Below the pieces are notes generated by a model, which saw nothing but the letters and a program-made list of their open reading frames with translations, was not told the DNA's origin and ran no database searches. The position numbers and the translations under genes are program-made. A stretch of 64,000 nt of DNA from Dama dama (lineage: Eukaryota; Chordata; Mammalia; Artiodactyla; Cervidae), in NCBI RefSeq assembly GCF_033118175.1, contig NW_026870906.1, positions 1,116,001 through 1,180,000 of the forward strand. Reading direction: 5' to 3'. Numbering within the stretch: position 1 is the first letter of the stretch; every line of letters starts with the position of its first letter. Shown piece after piece: positions 38,251 through 50,515 of the stretch.

Positions 38251-40808
38251 GCTCCACATATTTTTGATACCTTTATAAGCTCTTCATGATTTTCAACACT
38301 GTATCATCCTCCTCCTATTTTTCAGACCGTATAATGCTCCTCATATTTTTGACTCCTTTTGAAGCTCTTCATATTTTTCACACATTTTCATGCTCTTCTT
38401 TTTTCAACACCGTTTCATGCTCCTCATATTTTTCAGACCGTTTCATGCTCCTCATATTTTTGACTCCTTTGAAGCTCTTCATATTTTTCACACATTTTCA
38501 TGCTCTTCTTTTTTTCAACACCGTTTCATGCTCCTCCTATTTTTCAGACCGTTTATTGCTCGTCATATTTGTGACACCTTTTGAAGCTCTTTATATTTTT
38601 CACACCTTTTCACGCTCTTCATGTTTTTAAACACCGTTTCATGCTCCTCATATTTTTCAGACCGTTTCATGCTCCTCATATTTTTGACACATTTTGAAGC
38701 TCTTCATGTTTTTCAAAACCGTTTCATGCTCTTCCTACTTTTCAGAACGTTTCATGCTTCTCCTATTTTTCAGACCGTTTCAAGCTCCTCATATTTTTGA
38801 CAACTTTTGAAGCTCTTTATATTTTTCACACCTTTTCACGCTCTTCATGTTTTTAAACACCGTTTCATGCTCCTCATATTTTTCAGACCGTTTCATGCTC
38901 CTCATATTTTTGACTCCTTTTGAAGCTCTTCATATTTTTCACACATTTTCATGCTCTTCTTTTTTTCAACACCGTTTCATGCTCCTCCTATTTTTCAGAC
39001 CGTTTATTGCTCGTCATATTTTTGACACCTTTTGAAGCTCTTTATATTTTTCACACCTTTTCACGCTCTTCATGTTTTTAAACACCGTTTCATGCTCCTC
39101 ATATTTTTCAGACCGTTTCATGCTCCTCATATTTTTGACACATTTTGAAGCTCTTCATGTTTTTCAAAACCGTTTCATGCTCTTCCTATTTTTCAGAACG
39201 TTTCATGCTTCTCCTATTTTTCAGACCGTTTCAAGCTCCTCATATTTTTGACAACTTTTGAAGCTCTTCATATTTTTCACATCTTTTCAGGCTCTTCATA
39301 TTTTTCAACACCGTTTCATGCTCCTCCTATTTTTGAGACCATTTCGTGCTCCTCATATTTTTGACATCTTTTGAAGCTCTTCATATTTTTGACACCTTTT
39401 CATGCTCTTCATGTGTTTCAACACCGTTTCATGCTCCTACTACTTTTCAGATCGTTTCATGCTCCTCCTGTTTTCAGACCATTTCATGCTCCTCATATTT
39501 TTGACAGCTTTTGAAGCTCTTCATATTTTTACCAGCTTTTCAGGCTCTTGATGTTTTTCAACACAGTTTCATTCTCCTCATATTTTTCAGACCGTTTCAT
39601 GCTCCTCATATTTTTGACACCTTTTGAAGCTCTTCATATTTTTCACACCTTTTCATGTTCTTCATGTTTTTCATCACAGTTTCATGCTCCTCATATTTTT
39701 TCAGAATGTTTAATGCTCCTCATATTTTTGACATCTTTTAAAGCTCTTCATATTTTTCACACTATTTCATGCTCTTCATGTTTTTCAACACCATTTCATG
39801 CTCCTACTATTTTTCAGATCAGTTCATGCTCCTCCTGTGCTCAGACCGTTTCAAGCTCCTCATATATTTGACACTTTTTGCAGCTCCTTATATTTTTCAC
39901 ACATTTTAATGCTCTTCATGTTTTTCAACACGGTTTCATGCTTCTCTTATTTTTCACACCGTTTCATGCTCCTCATATTTTTGAGATCTTTTCAAGCTCT
40001 TCATGATTTAACACCTTTTCAGGCTCTTCGTGTTTTTCAACACCATTTCATGCTCCTCCTGTTTTTCAGACCGTTTCATGCTCTTCATATTTTTGACATC
40101 TTTTCAAGCTCTTCATGTTTTTAACACCTTTTCAGGCTCTTCGTGTTTTTCAACACCGTTTCATGCTCCTCCTGTTTTTCACACCGATTCATGCTCCTCA
40201 TATTTTTGACACCTTTTGAAGCTCTTCATATTTTTCACACTTTTTCATGCTCTCCATGGTTTTCAACACCGTTTCATGCTCCTCCTATTTTTCAGACCGT
40301 TTCATGCTCCTCATATTTTTGACACGGTTTGAAGCTCTTCATGTTTTTCAACACCGTTTCATGCTCTTCCCATTTTTCATACCGTTTCATCCTCTCCTAT
40401 TTTCAGACCATTTCATGCTCCTCATATTTTTACACATTTTGAAGTTCCTCATATGTTTCACACATTTTGATGCTCTTCATGTTTTTCAACTCCGTTTCAT
40501 GCTCCTCATATTTTTCAGAATTTTTCATGCTCCTCATATTTTTCAGACTGTTTCATGCTCCTCATATTTTTGACACCTTTTGAAGCTCTTCATATTTTTC
40601 ACACCTTTTCATGCTCTTCATGTTTTTCAACACCGTTTCATGATCCTCATATTTTTCAGAATGTTTCATGCGCCTCATATTTTTGACATCTTTTAAAGCT
40701 CTTCATATTTTTCACACTCTTTCATGCACTTCATGTATTTCAACAGCGTTTCATGCTCCTCCTTTTTTGCAGACAGCTTCATCCTCCTCCTATTTTTCAG
40801 ACCGTATT
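38251..40808 (+). repeat. Displaced B-type segment
   Basis: The order of rare variants follows B super-units, closest to unit 3 (from about 11100): CCACATATTTTTGATACC, ACCGTATAATGC (near 38328), CTACTACTTTTCAGATCG (near 39435), ACCAGCTTTTCAGG, CTGTGCTCAGACCG (near 39834), CATGCTCTCCATGG (near 40248), and TGCAGACAGC at 40768. An interval of about 570 bp, from the CTTTTTTTCAACACC monomer to the CAAGCTCCTC monomer, occurs twice (about 38395-38790 and 38955-39240). A long stretch present in B between the TTTTTCATCACAG and CAGATCAG monomers is missing near 39790. The segment ends at a broken monomer at about 40808. Confidence 0.78.
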
Positions 40809-40818
40809 TGACTCCTTT
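40800..40818 (+). other. Broken monomer at the B/F subfamily junction
   Basis: Here CAGACCGTATTTGACTCC replaces a normal d-to-a junction. About 16 bases (the end of the d monomer and the start of the a monomer) are missing, so one monomer is truncated. To the left is B-type sequence (CAACACCG, CATGCT); to the right the subfamily F variants GAACACCGCTTC and CAGGCT take over at once. This is the clearest single breakpoint I found in the window. Confidence 0.8.
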
Positions 40819-43800
40819 TGAAGCTCTTCATATTTTTCACACATTTTCAGGCTCTTCATGTTTTTGAACACCGCTTCATGCTTCTACTATTTTCAGACCA
40901 TTTCATGCTCCTCATGTTTTCACACCATTTGAAGCTCTTCATATTTTTCACACCTTTTCAGGCTCTTCATGTTTTTGAAAAACGCTTCATGCTCCTCCTA
41001 TTTTTCACACCTTTTGAATCTCTGCATATTTTACACACGTTTTCAGGCTCTTCATGTTTTTCAACACCGCTTCATGCTCCTCCTATTCTTCAGATCCTTT
41101 CAAGCTCCTCATATTTTTCCTCCTTTTGAAGCTGTTCATATTTTCACACCTTTTCAGGCTGTTCATGTTTTTGAACATTGCTTCATGCTCCTTCTATTTT
41201 TCAGTCGTTTCATGCTCCTCATGTATTTCACACCTTTTGAAGCTCTTCATATTTTTCACACCTTTTCATGCTCTTCATGTTTTTGAACACTGCTTCATGC
41301 TCCTCCTATATTTCAGACCGTTTCATGCTCCTCATGTTTTTGACACCTTTTGAATCTCTTCATATTTTTCACACCTTTTGAAGCTCTTCATATTTTTCAC
41401 ACCTTTTCAAGCTCTTCATGTTTTTGAAAACCGCTTCATGCTCCTCCTATATTTCATACCTTTGGAAGCTGTTTGTATTTTTCACACCTTTTCAGGCTCT
41501 TCATGTTTTTGAACACCGCTTCCTACTCCTCCTATTTTTCAGACCGTTTCATGCTCCTCATGTATTTCAAACCTTTTGTAGCTCTTCATATTTTTCAAAG
41601 CTTTTCAGGCTCTTCATGTTTTTGAACACTTTTCATGCTCCTCCTATTTTTCAGACAGTTTTATGCTCCTCATATTTTTCACACCTTTTGAAGCTGTTCG
41701 CATTTTTCACACCTTTTGAGGCTCTTCATGTTTTTGAACACCACTTCATACTCCTCCTATTTTTCAGACCGCTTAATGCTCTTCATGTATTTCACACCTT
41801 TTGATGCTCTTCATATTTTTCACACCTCTCCAGGCTCTTCATATTTTTCAACACCACTTCATGATCGTCCTAATTTTCAGACCGTTTCATGCTCCTTATA
41901 TTTTTGACACGTTGTGAAGCTCTTCATATATTTCACAACTTTTCAGGCTCTTCATGTTTTTCAACACCACTTCATGCTGCTCCTGTTTTTCAGACCGTTT
42001 CATGCTCCTCATGTATTTCACATATTTTGAAGCTCTTCTTATTTTTCACACCTTTTGAAATTCTTCATATTTTTCAAACTTTTTCAGGCTCTTCATGTTT
42101 TTGAACACCGGTTCATGCTCCTCCTATTTTTCACTCCTTTAGAAGCTCTTCATATTATTCACACGTTTTCAGTCTCTGCATGTTTTTGAACACCGCTTCA
42201 TGCTCCTCCTATTTTTCCGACCGTTTCATGCTCCTCATGCGTTTCAAACCTTTTGAAGCTCTTCATATTTTGTACACCTTTTCAGGCTCTTCATGTTTTT
42301 CACAACCACTTCATGCTCATCCTATTTTTCTGATCGTTTCATGCTCCTCATATTTTTGACACCTTTTGAAGCTCTTCATATTGTTCACACCTTTTCAGGC
42401 TCCTCATGTTTTCGAACACCGCTTCATTATCCTCCTATTTTTCAGACTGTTTCATGCTCCTCATATTTTTGACACCTTTTGAAGTTCTTCATATTTTGCA
42501 CACCTTCTAAGGCTCTTCATGTTTTTCAACACCACTTCATGCTGCTCCTGTTTTTCAGTCCGTTTCATGCACATCTCATTTTTGACACCTTTTGAAGCTC
42601 TTCATATTTTTCAAACCTTTTCAGGCTCTTCATGTTTTTCAACATCGCTTCATGAACCTCATACTTTTCAGACTGTTTCATGCTACTCATATATTTGACA
42701 TCTTTTGAAGCTCTTCATATATTTCACACCTTTTCAGTCTCTTCATGTTTTTCAACACCACTTCATGCTCCTCCTATTTTTCAGAAGGTTTCATGCTCCT
42801 TATGTATTTGACACCTTTTGAATCTCTTCATATTTTTCACACGTTTTCAGGCTCTTCATGTTTTTGAACACTGTTTCATGCTCCTCCTATTTTTCAGACC
42901 GTTTCATTCTCCTCATGTATTTGACACCTTTTGAATCTCTTCATATTTTTCACACCTTTTCTGGCTCTTCATGTTTTTCAACACCGCTTCATGATCGTCC
43001 TATTTTTCAGCCCGTTTCATGCTCCTCATATTTTTGACACCTTTTGAATCTCTTCATATTTTTCACACCTTTTCTGGCTCTTCATGTTTTTGAACACTGT
43101 TTCATGATGGTCCTATTTTTCAGACCGTTTCATGCTCCTCATATTTTTGAAACCTTTTGAAGCTCTTCATATTTTTCCCACCTTTTGAAGCTCCCCATAT
43201 TTTTCACACCTTTTGAAGCTTTCATATTTTTCACAATTTTTCAAGCTCTTCATGTTTATAAACACCGCTTCATGCTCCTCCTATTTTTCACACCTTTTGA
43301 AGCTCTTAATATTTTTCACACCTTTTCAGGCTCTTCATGTTTTTCTACACCGCTTCATGCTCCTCCTATTTTTCAGACAGTTTCATGTTCCTCATGTATT
43401 TCAGAGCTTTTGAAGCTCTTCATACTTTTCACACCTTTACAGGCTCTTCATGTTTTTGAACACCGCTTCATGCCCCGCCTATTTTTCAAACCGTTTCATT
43501 CTCCTCATGTATTTCACACCTTTTGAAGCTCTTCATATTTTTCACACATTATCAGGCTCTTCATGTTTTTGAACACCGCTTCATGCTCCTCCTATTTTTC
43601 AGACCTTTCTATGCTCCTCATATTTTTGACATCTTTTAAAGCTCTTCATATTTTTCACACCTTTTCAGGCTCTTCATGGTTTTGAACACTGCTTCATGCC
43701 CCGCCTATTTTTCAAACCTTTTCATTCTCCTCATGTATTTCACACCTTTTGAAGCTCTTCATATTTTTCACACCTTTTCAGGCTCTTCATGTTTTTCAAC

Positions 43801-44270
43801 ACCACTTCATGAACCTCCTACTTTTCAGACCGTTTCATGCTCCTCATATTTTTGACATCTTTTAAAGCTCTTCATATTTTTCACACCTTTCAGCCTCTTC
43901 ATGTTTTTGAACACCGCTTTATGCTCCTCCTATTTTTCAGAACGTTTCATGCTCCACATGTACTTCACACCTTTTGAAGCTCTTCATATTTTTCACATCT
44001 TTTCAGGCTCTTCATGTTTTTAAACCACGTTCTATGCTCCTCCTATTTATCAGACCGTTTCATGCTCCTCATACATTTGACAACTTTGGAAGCTCTTCAT
44101 ATTTTTCACAACTTTTGAAGCTCTTCATTTTTTTGAACACCACTTCATGGTACTCCTATTTTTCAGACCGTTTCATGCTCATCTCATTTTTTACAACTTT
44201 TGAAGCTCTTCATTATTTCACACCTTTTGAAGCTCTTCAGGCTCTTCATGTTTTTGAACACCGCTTCATG
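40809..44270 (+). repeat. Subfamily F, left part
   Basis: The 113 bp composite persists with altered monomers: c is TTTTTGAACACCGCTTC instead of TTTTTCAACACCGTTTC, b ends in CAGGCT instead of CATGCT, and a is often CATGTATTTCACACC instead of CATATTTTTGACACC. Some composites gain an extra a/b monomer (for example 41341-41420 and 43155-43240), producing runs of CACACCTTTTGAAGC. The interval 41610-42110 (short GAACACTTTTC monomer, GTTCGCATTTTTC, CACCTCTCCAGG, GACACGTTGTGAAGC) recurs at 51935-52430 (offset about 10321), and part of it again at 54527-54905. Confidence 0.82.
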
Positions 44271-47200
44271 CTCCTCATATTTTTCCCACCTTTTGAAGCT
44301 CTTCATATTTTTCACACCTTTTCAGACTCTTCATGTTTTTGAACACCGCTTCATGCTCCTCCAATTTTTCAGACGTTTCATGCTCCTCATGTATTTCACA
44401 CCTTTTTAAGCTCTCCATATTTTTCACACCTTTTGAAGCTTTCACATTTTTCACAATTTTTCAGGCTCTTCATGTTTTTCAACACCGCTTCATGCTCCTC
44501 CTATTTTTCACACCTTTTGAAGATTTCATTTTTTCATAACTTTTCAGTCTTTTCATGTTTTTGAACACTGCTGCATGCTGCTCCTATTTTTCACACCTTT
44601 TGAAGCTCTTCATATTTTTCACACCTTATCAGCCTCTTCATGTTTTTCTACACCGCTTCATGCTCCTCCTATTTTTCAGACAGTTTCATGCTCCTCATGT
44701 ATTTCACACCTTTTGTAGCTCTTCATACTTTTCACACCTTTTCACGCTCTTCATGTTTTTGAATACCGATTTATGCCCCTACTGTTATTCAGACCGTTTC
44801 ATGCTCCTCATGTATTTCACACCTTTTGAAGCTCTTCATATTTTTCACACCTTATCAGCCTCTTCATGTTTTTGAACACCGCTTCATGCTCCTCCTATTT
44901 TTCAGACCGTTCTATGCTCCTCATATTTTTGACATCTTTTAAAGCTCTTCATATTTTTCACACCTTTTCAGATTCTTCATGTTTTGAACACCGCTTCATG
45001 CTCCTCCAATTTTTCCGACGTTTCATGCTCCTCATGTATTTCACACCTTTGAAGCTCTTCATATTTTTCACAATTTTTCAGGCTCTTCATGTTTTTCAAC
45101 ACCTCTTCATGCTCCTCCTATTTTTCACACCTTTTGAAGATTTCATATTTTTCATAACATTTCAGGCTTTTCATGTTTTTGAACACTGCTGCATGCTCCT
45201 CCTATTTTTCACACCTTTTGAAGCTCTTCATACATTTCACACCTTTTCACGCTCTTCATGTTTTTGAATACCGATTTATGCCCCTACTGTTATTCAGACC
45301 GTTTCATGCTCCTCATGTATTTTACACCTTTTGAAGCTCTTCATATTTTTCTACCTCTTCAGGCTCTTCATGTTTTTCAACACCGCTTTATGATCGTCCT
45401 ATTTTTCAGACAGTTTCATGCCCCTCATATTTTTGACACCTTTTGAAGCTCTTCATATTTTTCACACCTTTTCAGGCTCTTCATGTTTTTGAACACCGTT
45501 TCATGCTCCTCCTGTTTTTCAGAGAGTTTCATGCTCCTCATATTTTTGACAACTTTTGAAGCCCTTCATATTTTTCATACATTTTCAGGCTGTTCATGTT
45601 TTTGAACACTGCTTCATGCTCCTCCTATTTTTCAGATATTTTCATGCTTCTAATGTATATCACACCTTTTGAAGCTCTTCATATTTTTCACACCTTATCA
45701 GCCTCTTCATGTTTTTGAACACCGCTTCATGCTCCTCCTATTTTTCAGACCGTTCTATGCTCCCCATATTTTTGACATCTTTTAAAGCTCTTCATATTTT
45801 TCACACCTTTTCAGGCTCTTCATGTTTTTGAACACCGCTTCATGCCCAGCCTATTTTTCAAACCGTTTCATGCTCCTCATGTATTTCACACCTTTTGAAG
45901 CTCTTCATATTTTTCACACCTTTTCAGGCTCTTCATGTTTTTCAACACCGCTTTATGATCGTCCTATTTTTCAGACAGTTTCATGCCCCTCATATTTTTG
46001 ACACCTTTTGAAGCTCTTCATATTTTTCACACCTTTTCAGTCTCTTCAAGTTTTTCAACACCACTTCATGCTCCTCCTATTTTTCCGACCGTTTCATGCT
46101 CCTCATGTATTTCACACCTTTTGAAGCTCTTTATATTTTTCAAACATTGTGAAGCTCTACATATTTTTCACACCTTTTCAGGCTCTTCATGTTTTCGAAC
46201 ACCGATTTATGCCCCTACTATTTTTCAGACTGTTTCATGCTCCTCATGTATTTCACACCTTTTGAAGCTCTTCATATTTTTCACACATTATCAGGCTCTT
46301 CATGTTTTTGAACACCGCTTCATGCTCCTCCTACATTTCAAACCGTTTCATGGTACTCATGTATTTCACACCTTTTGAAGCTCTTCATATTTTTCACACC
46401 TTATCAGACTCTTCATGTTTTTGAACACCGTTTCATGCTCCTCCTATTTTTCAGACCATTTCATGCTCCTCATATTTTTCACACCTTTTGAAACTCTTCA
46501 TATATTTCACATCTTTTCAGGTTCTTGATGTTTTTCAGCACCGCTTCATGCTCTTCATATTTTTCAGACCGTTTCATGCTCCTCTTGTATTTCACACCTT
46601 TTGAAGCTCTTCATATTTTTCTACCTCTTCAGGCTCTGCATGTTTTTCAACACCGCTTTATGATCATCCTATTTTTCAGACAGTTTCATGCCCCTCATAT
46701 TTTTGACACCTTTTGAAGCTCTTCATATTTTTCACACCTTTTCAGGCTCTTCATATTTTTCAACACCGATTCATGCTCATCCTATTTTTCAGATTGTTTC
46801 ATGCTGCTCATATTTTTCACACCTTTTGAAGCTCTTCATATTTCTCACACCTTTTCAGGCTCTTCATGTTTTTCAACACCGCTTCATGCTCCTCCAATTT
46901 TTCAGACCGTTTCATGCTCGTCATATTTTTGACACCTTTTGAAGCTCCTCATATTTTTCACACCTTTTGAAGCTCTTCATATTTTTCACACCTTTTCAGG
47001 CTCTTCATGTTTTTGAACACCGCTTCATGCCCAGCCTATTTTTCAAACCGTTTCATGCTCCTCATGTATTTCACACCTTTTTAAGCTCTCCATATTGTTC
47101 ACACCTTTTGAAGCTTTCACATTTTTCACAATTTTTCAGGCTCTTCATGTTTTTCAACACCGCTTCATGCTCCTCCTAGTTTTCACACCTTTTGAAGATT

Positions 47201-50200
47201 TCATTTTTTCATAACTTTTCAGGCTTTTCATGTTTTTGAACACTGCTGCATGCTCCTCCTAATTTTCACACCTTTTGAAGCTCTTCATATTTTTCACACC
47301 TTTTCAGGCTCTTCATGATTTTCTACACCGCTTCATGCTCCTCCTATTTTTCAGACAGTTTCATGCTCCTCATGTATTTCACACCTTTTGAAGCTCTTCA
47401 TACTTTTCACACCTTTTCACGTTCTTCATGTTTTTGAATACCGGTTTATGCCCCTACTGATATTCAGACCGTTTAATGCTCCTCATGTATTTCACACCTT
47501 TTGAAGCTCTTCATATTTTTCACACCTTATCAGCCTCTTCATGTTTTTGAACACCGCTTCATGCTCCTCCTATTTTTCAGACCGTTCTATGCTCCTCATA
47601 TTTTTGACATCCTTTAACGCTCTTCATATTTTTCACACCTTTTCAGATTCTTCATATTTTGAACACCGCTTCATGCTCCTCCAATTTTTCCGACGTTTCA
47701 TGCTCCTCATGTATTTCACACCTTTTGAAGCTCTTCATATTTTTCACACCTTATCAGGCTCTTCATGTTTTTGAACACCGTGTCATGCTCCTCCTATTTT
47801 TCAGACCATTTCATGCTCCTGATATTTTTCACACCTTTTGAAGCTCTTCATATATTTCACATCTTTTCAGGTTCTTGACATTTTTCAGCACCGCTTCATG
47901 CTCCTCATATTTTTCAGACCGTTTCATGCTCCTCTTGTATTTCACACCTTTTGAAGCTCTTCATATTTTTCATACCTTTTCAGGCTCTTCATGTTTTTCA
48001 ACACCTCTTTATGATCGTCCTATTTTTCAGACAGTGTCATGCCCCTCATATTTTTGACACCTTTTGAAGCTCTTCATATTTTTCACACCTTTTCAGGCTG
48101 TTCATATTTTTGAACACCACTTCATGCTCCTCCTATGTTTCAGACCGTTTCATGCTCATCATATTTTTGACATCTTTTAAAACTCTTCATATTTTTCACA
48201 CCTTTTCAGGCTCTTCATGTTTTTGAACACCGTTTCATGCTCCTCCTGTTTTTCAGAGAGTTTCATGCTCCTCATATTTTTGACAACTTTTGAAGCCCTT
48301 CATATTTTTCATACATTTTCAGGCTGTTCATGTTTGTGAACAGCGCTTCATGCTCCTCCTATTTTTCATATATTTTCATGCTTCTAATGTATATCACACC
48401 TTTTGAAGCTCTTCATATTTTTCACACCTTATCAGCCTCTTCATGTTTTTGAACACCACTTCATGCTCCTCCTATTTTTCAGACCGTTCTATGCTCCTCA
48501 TATTTTTGACATCTTTTAAAGCTCTTCATATTTTTCACACCTTTTCAGGCTCTTCATGTTTTTGAACACCGCTTCATGCCCAGCCTATTTTTCAAACCGT
48601 TTCATGCTCCTCATGTATTTCACACCTTTTGAAGCTCTTCATATTTTTCACACGTTTTCAGGCTCTTCATGTTTTTCAACACCACTTCATGGTCCTCCTA
48701 TTCTTCAGAATGTTTCATGCTCATCTCCTTTTTGACACCTTTTTAAGTTCTCTGTATTTTTCACACCTTTTGAAGCTTTCATATTTTTCACAACTTTTCA
48801 GGCTCTTCATGGTTTTGAACACCATTGCATGCTCCTCCTATTTTTCAGACCGTTTCATGCTCCTCATATTTTTGACACCTTTTGAAGCTCTTAATATTTT
48901 TTACACCTTTTCAGGCTCTTCATGTTTTTCAACACCACTTCTTGCTCCTCCTATATTTCAGACCATTTCATGCTCTTCATATTTTCACACCTTTTGAAGC
49001 TCTTCATATTTTTCACACCTTTTCAGTCTCTTCAAGTTTTTCAACACCACTTCATGCTCCTCCTATTTTTCCGACCGTTTCATGCTCCTCATGTATTTCA
49101 CACCTTTTGAAGCTCTTTATATTTTTCAAACATTGTGAAGCTCTTCATATTTTTCACACCTTTTCAGGCTCTTCATGTTTTTGAACACCGTTTCATGCTC
49201 GTCCTATTTTTCAGACCGTTTCATGTTCTTCATATTTTTGACACGTTTTGAGGCTCTTCATATTTTTCACACCTTTTCAGGCTCTTCATGTTTTTGAACA
49301 CCGCTTCATGCTCCTCCAATTTTTCAGACGTTTCATGCTCCTCATGTATTTCACACCTTTTTAAGCTCTCCATATTTTTCACACCTTTTGAAGCTTTCAT
49401 ATTTTTCACAATTTTTCAGGCTCTTCATGTTTTTCAACACCGCTTCATGCTCCTCCTATTTTTCACACCTTTTGAAGCTTTCATATTTTTCATACCTTTT
49501 CAGGCTTTTCATGTTTGTGAACACTGCTGCATGCTCCTCCTATTTTTCCCACCTTTTGAAGCTCTTCATATTTTTCACACCTTTTCAGGCTCCTCATGAT
49601 TTTCTACACCGCTTCATGCTCCTCATATTTTTCAGACCGTTTCATGCTCCTCATGTATTTCACACCTTTTGAAGCTCTTCATACTTTTCACACCTTTTCA
49701 GGCTCTTCAGGTTTTCGAACACCGATTTATGCCCCTACTATTTTTCAGACCGTTTCATGCTCCTCATGTATTTCACACCTTTTGAAGCTCTTCATATTTT
49801 TCACACATTATCAGGCTCTTCATGTTTTTGAACACCGCTTCATGCTCCTCCTACATTTCAAACCGTTTCATGCTACTCATGTATTTCACACCTTTTGAAG
49901 CTCTTCATATTTTTCACACCTTATCAGGCTCTTCATGTTTTTGAACACCGTGTCATGCTCCTCCTATTTTTCAGACCATTTCATGCTCCTCATATTTTTC
50001 ACACCTTTTGAAGCTCTTCATATATTTCACATCTTTTCAGGTTCTTGATGTTTTTCAGCACCGCTTCATGCTCTTCATATTTTTCAGACCGTTTCATGCT
50101 CCTCTTGTATTTCACACCTTTTGAAGCTCTTCATATTTTTCATACCTCTTCAGGCTCTTCATTTTTTTCAACACCGCTTTATGATCGTCCTATTTTTCAG

Positions 50201-50515
50201 ACAGTTTCATGCCCCTCATATTTTTGACACCTTTTGAAGCTCTTCATATTTTTCACACCTTTTCAGGCTCTTCATATTTTTCAACACCGCTTCATGCTCA
50301 TCCTATTTTTCAGACTGTTTCATGCTGCTCATATTTTTCACACTTTTTGAAGCTCTTCATATTTTTCACACCTTTTCAGGCTCTTCATGTTTTTCAACAC
50401 CGCTTCATGCTCCTCCAATTTTTCAGACCGTTTCATGCTCGTCATATTTTTGACACCTTTTGAAGCTCCTCATATTTTTCACACCTTTTGAAGCTCTTTA
50501 TATTTTTCACACTTT
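44271..50515 (+). repeat. Subfamily F, middle part with nested duplications
   Basis: Several long matches lie inside this stretch. Interval 46196-46995 recurs at 49716-50515 (offset 3520; GTTTTCGAACACCGATTTATG, TTTCAGCACCGC and TTTATGATC variants), with a partial third copy around 47760-48110. Interval 44270-44530 recurs at about 49225-49485 (offset 4955) with the shortened CAGACGTTTC and GAAGCTTTC monomers. Interval 45475-45920 recurs at 48208-48655 (offset 2734; CAGAGAGTTTC, CTAATGTATATCACACC, CATGCCCAGCC). Most composites keep the 113 bp length, but two-base and three-base deletions (GAAGCTTTCATAT) are frequent. Confidence 0.8.
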
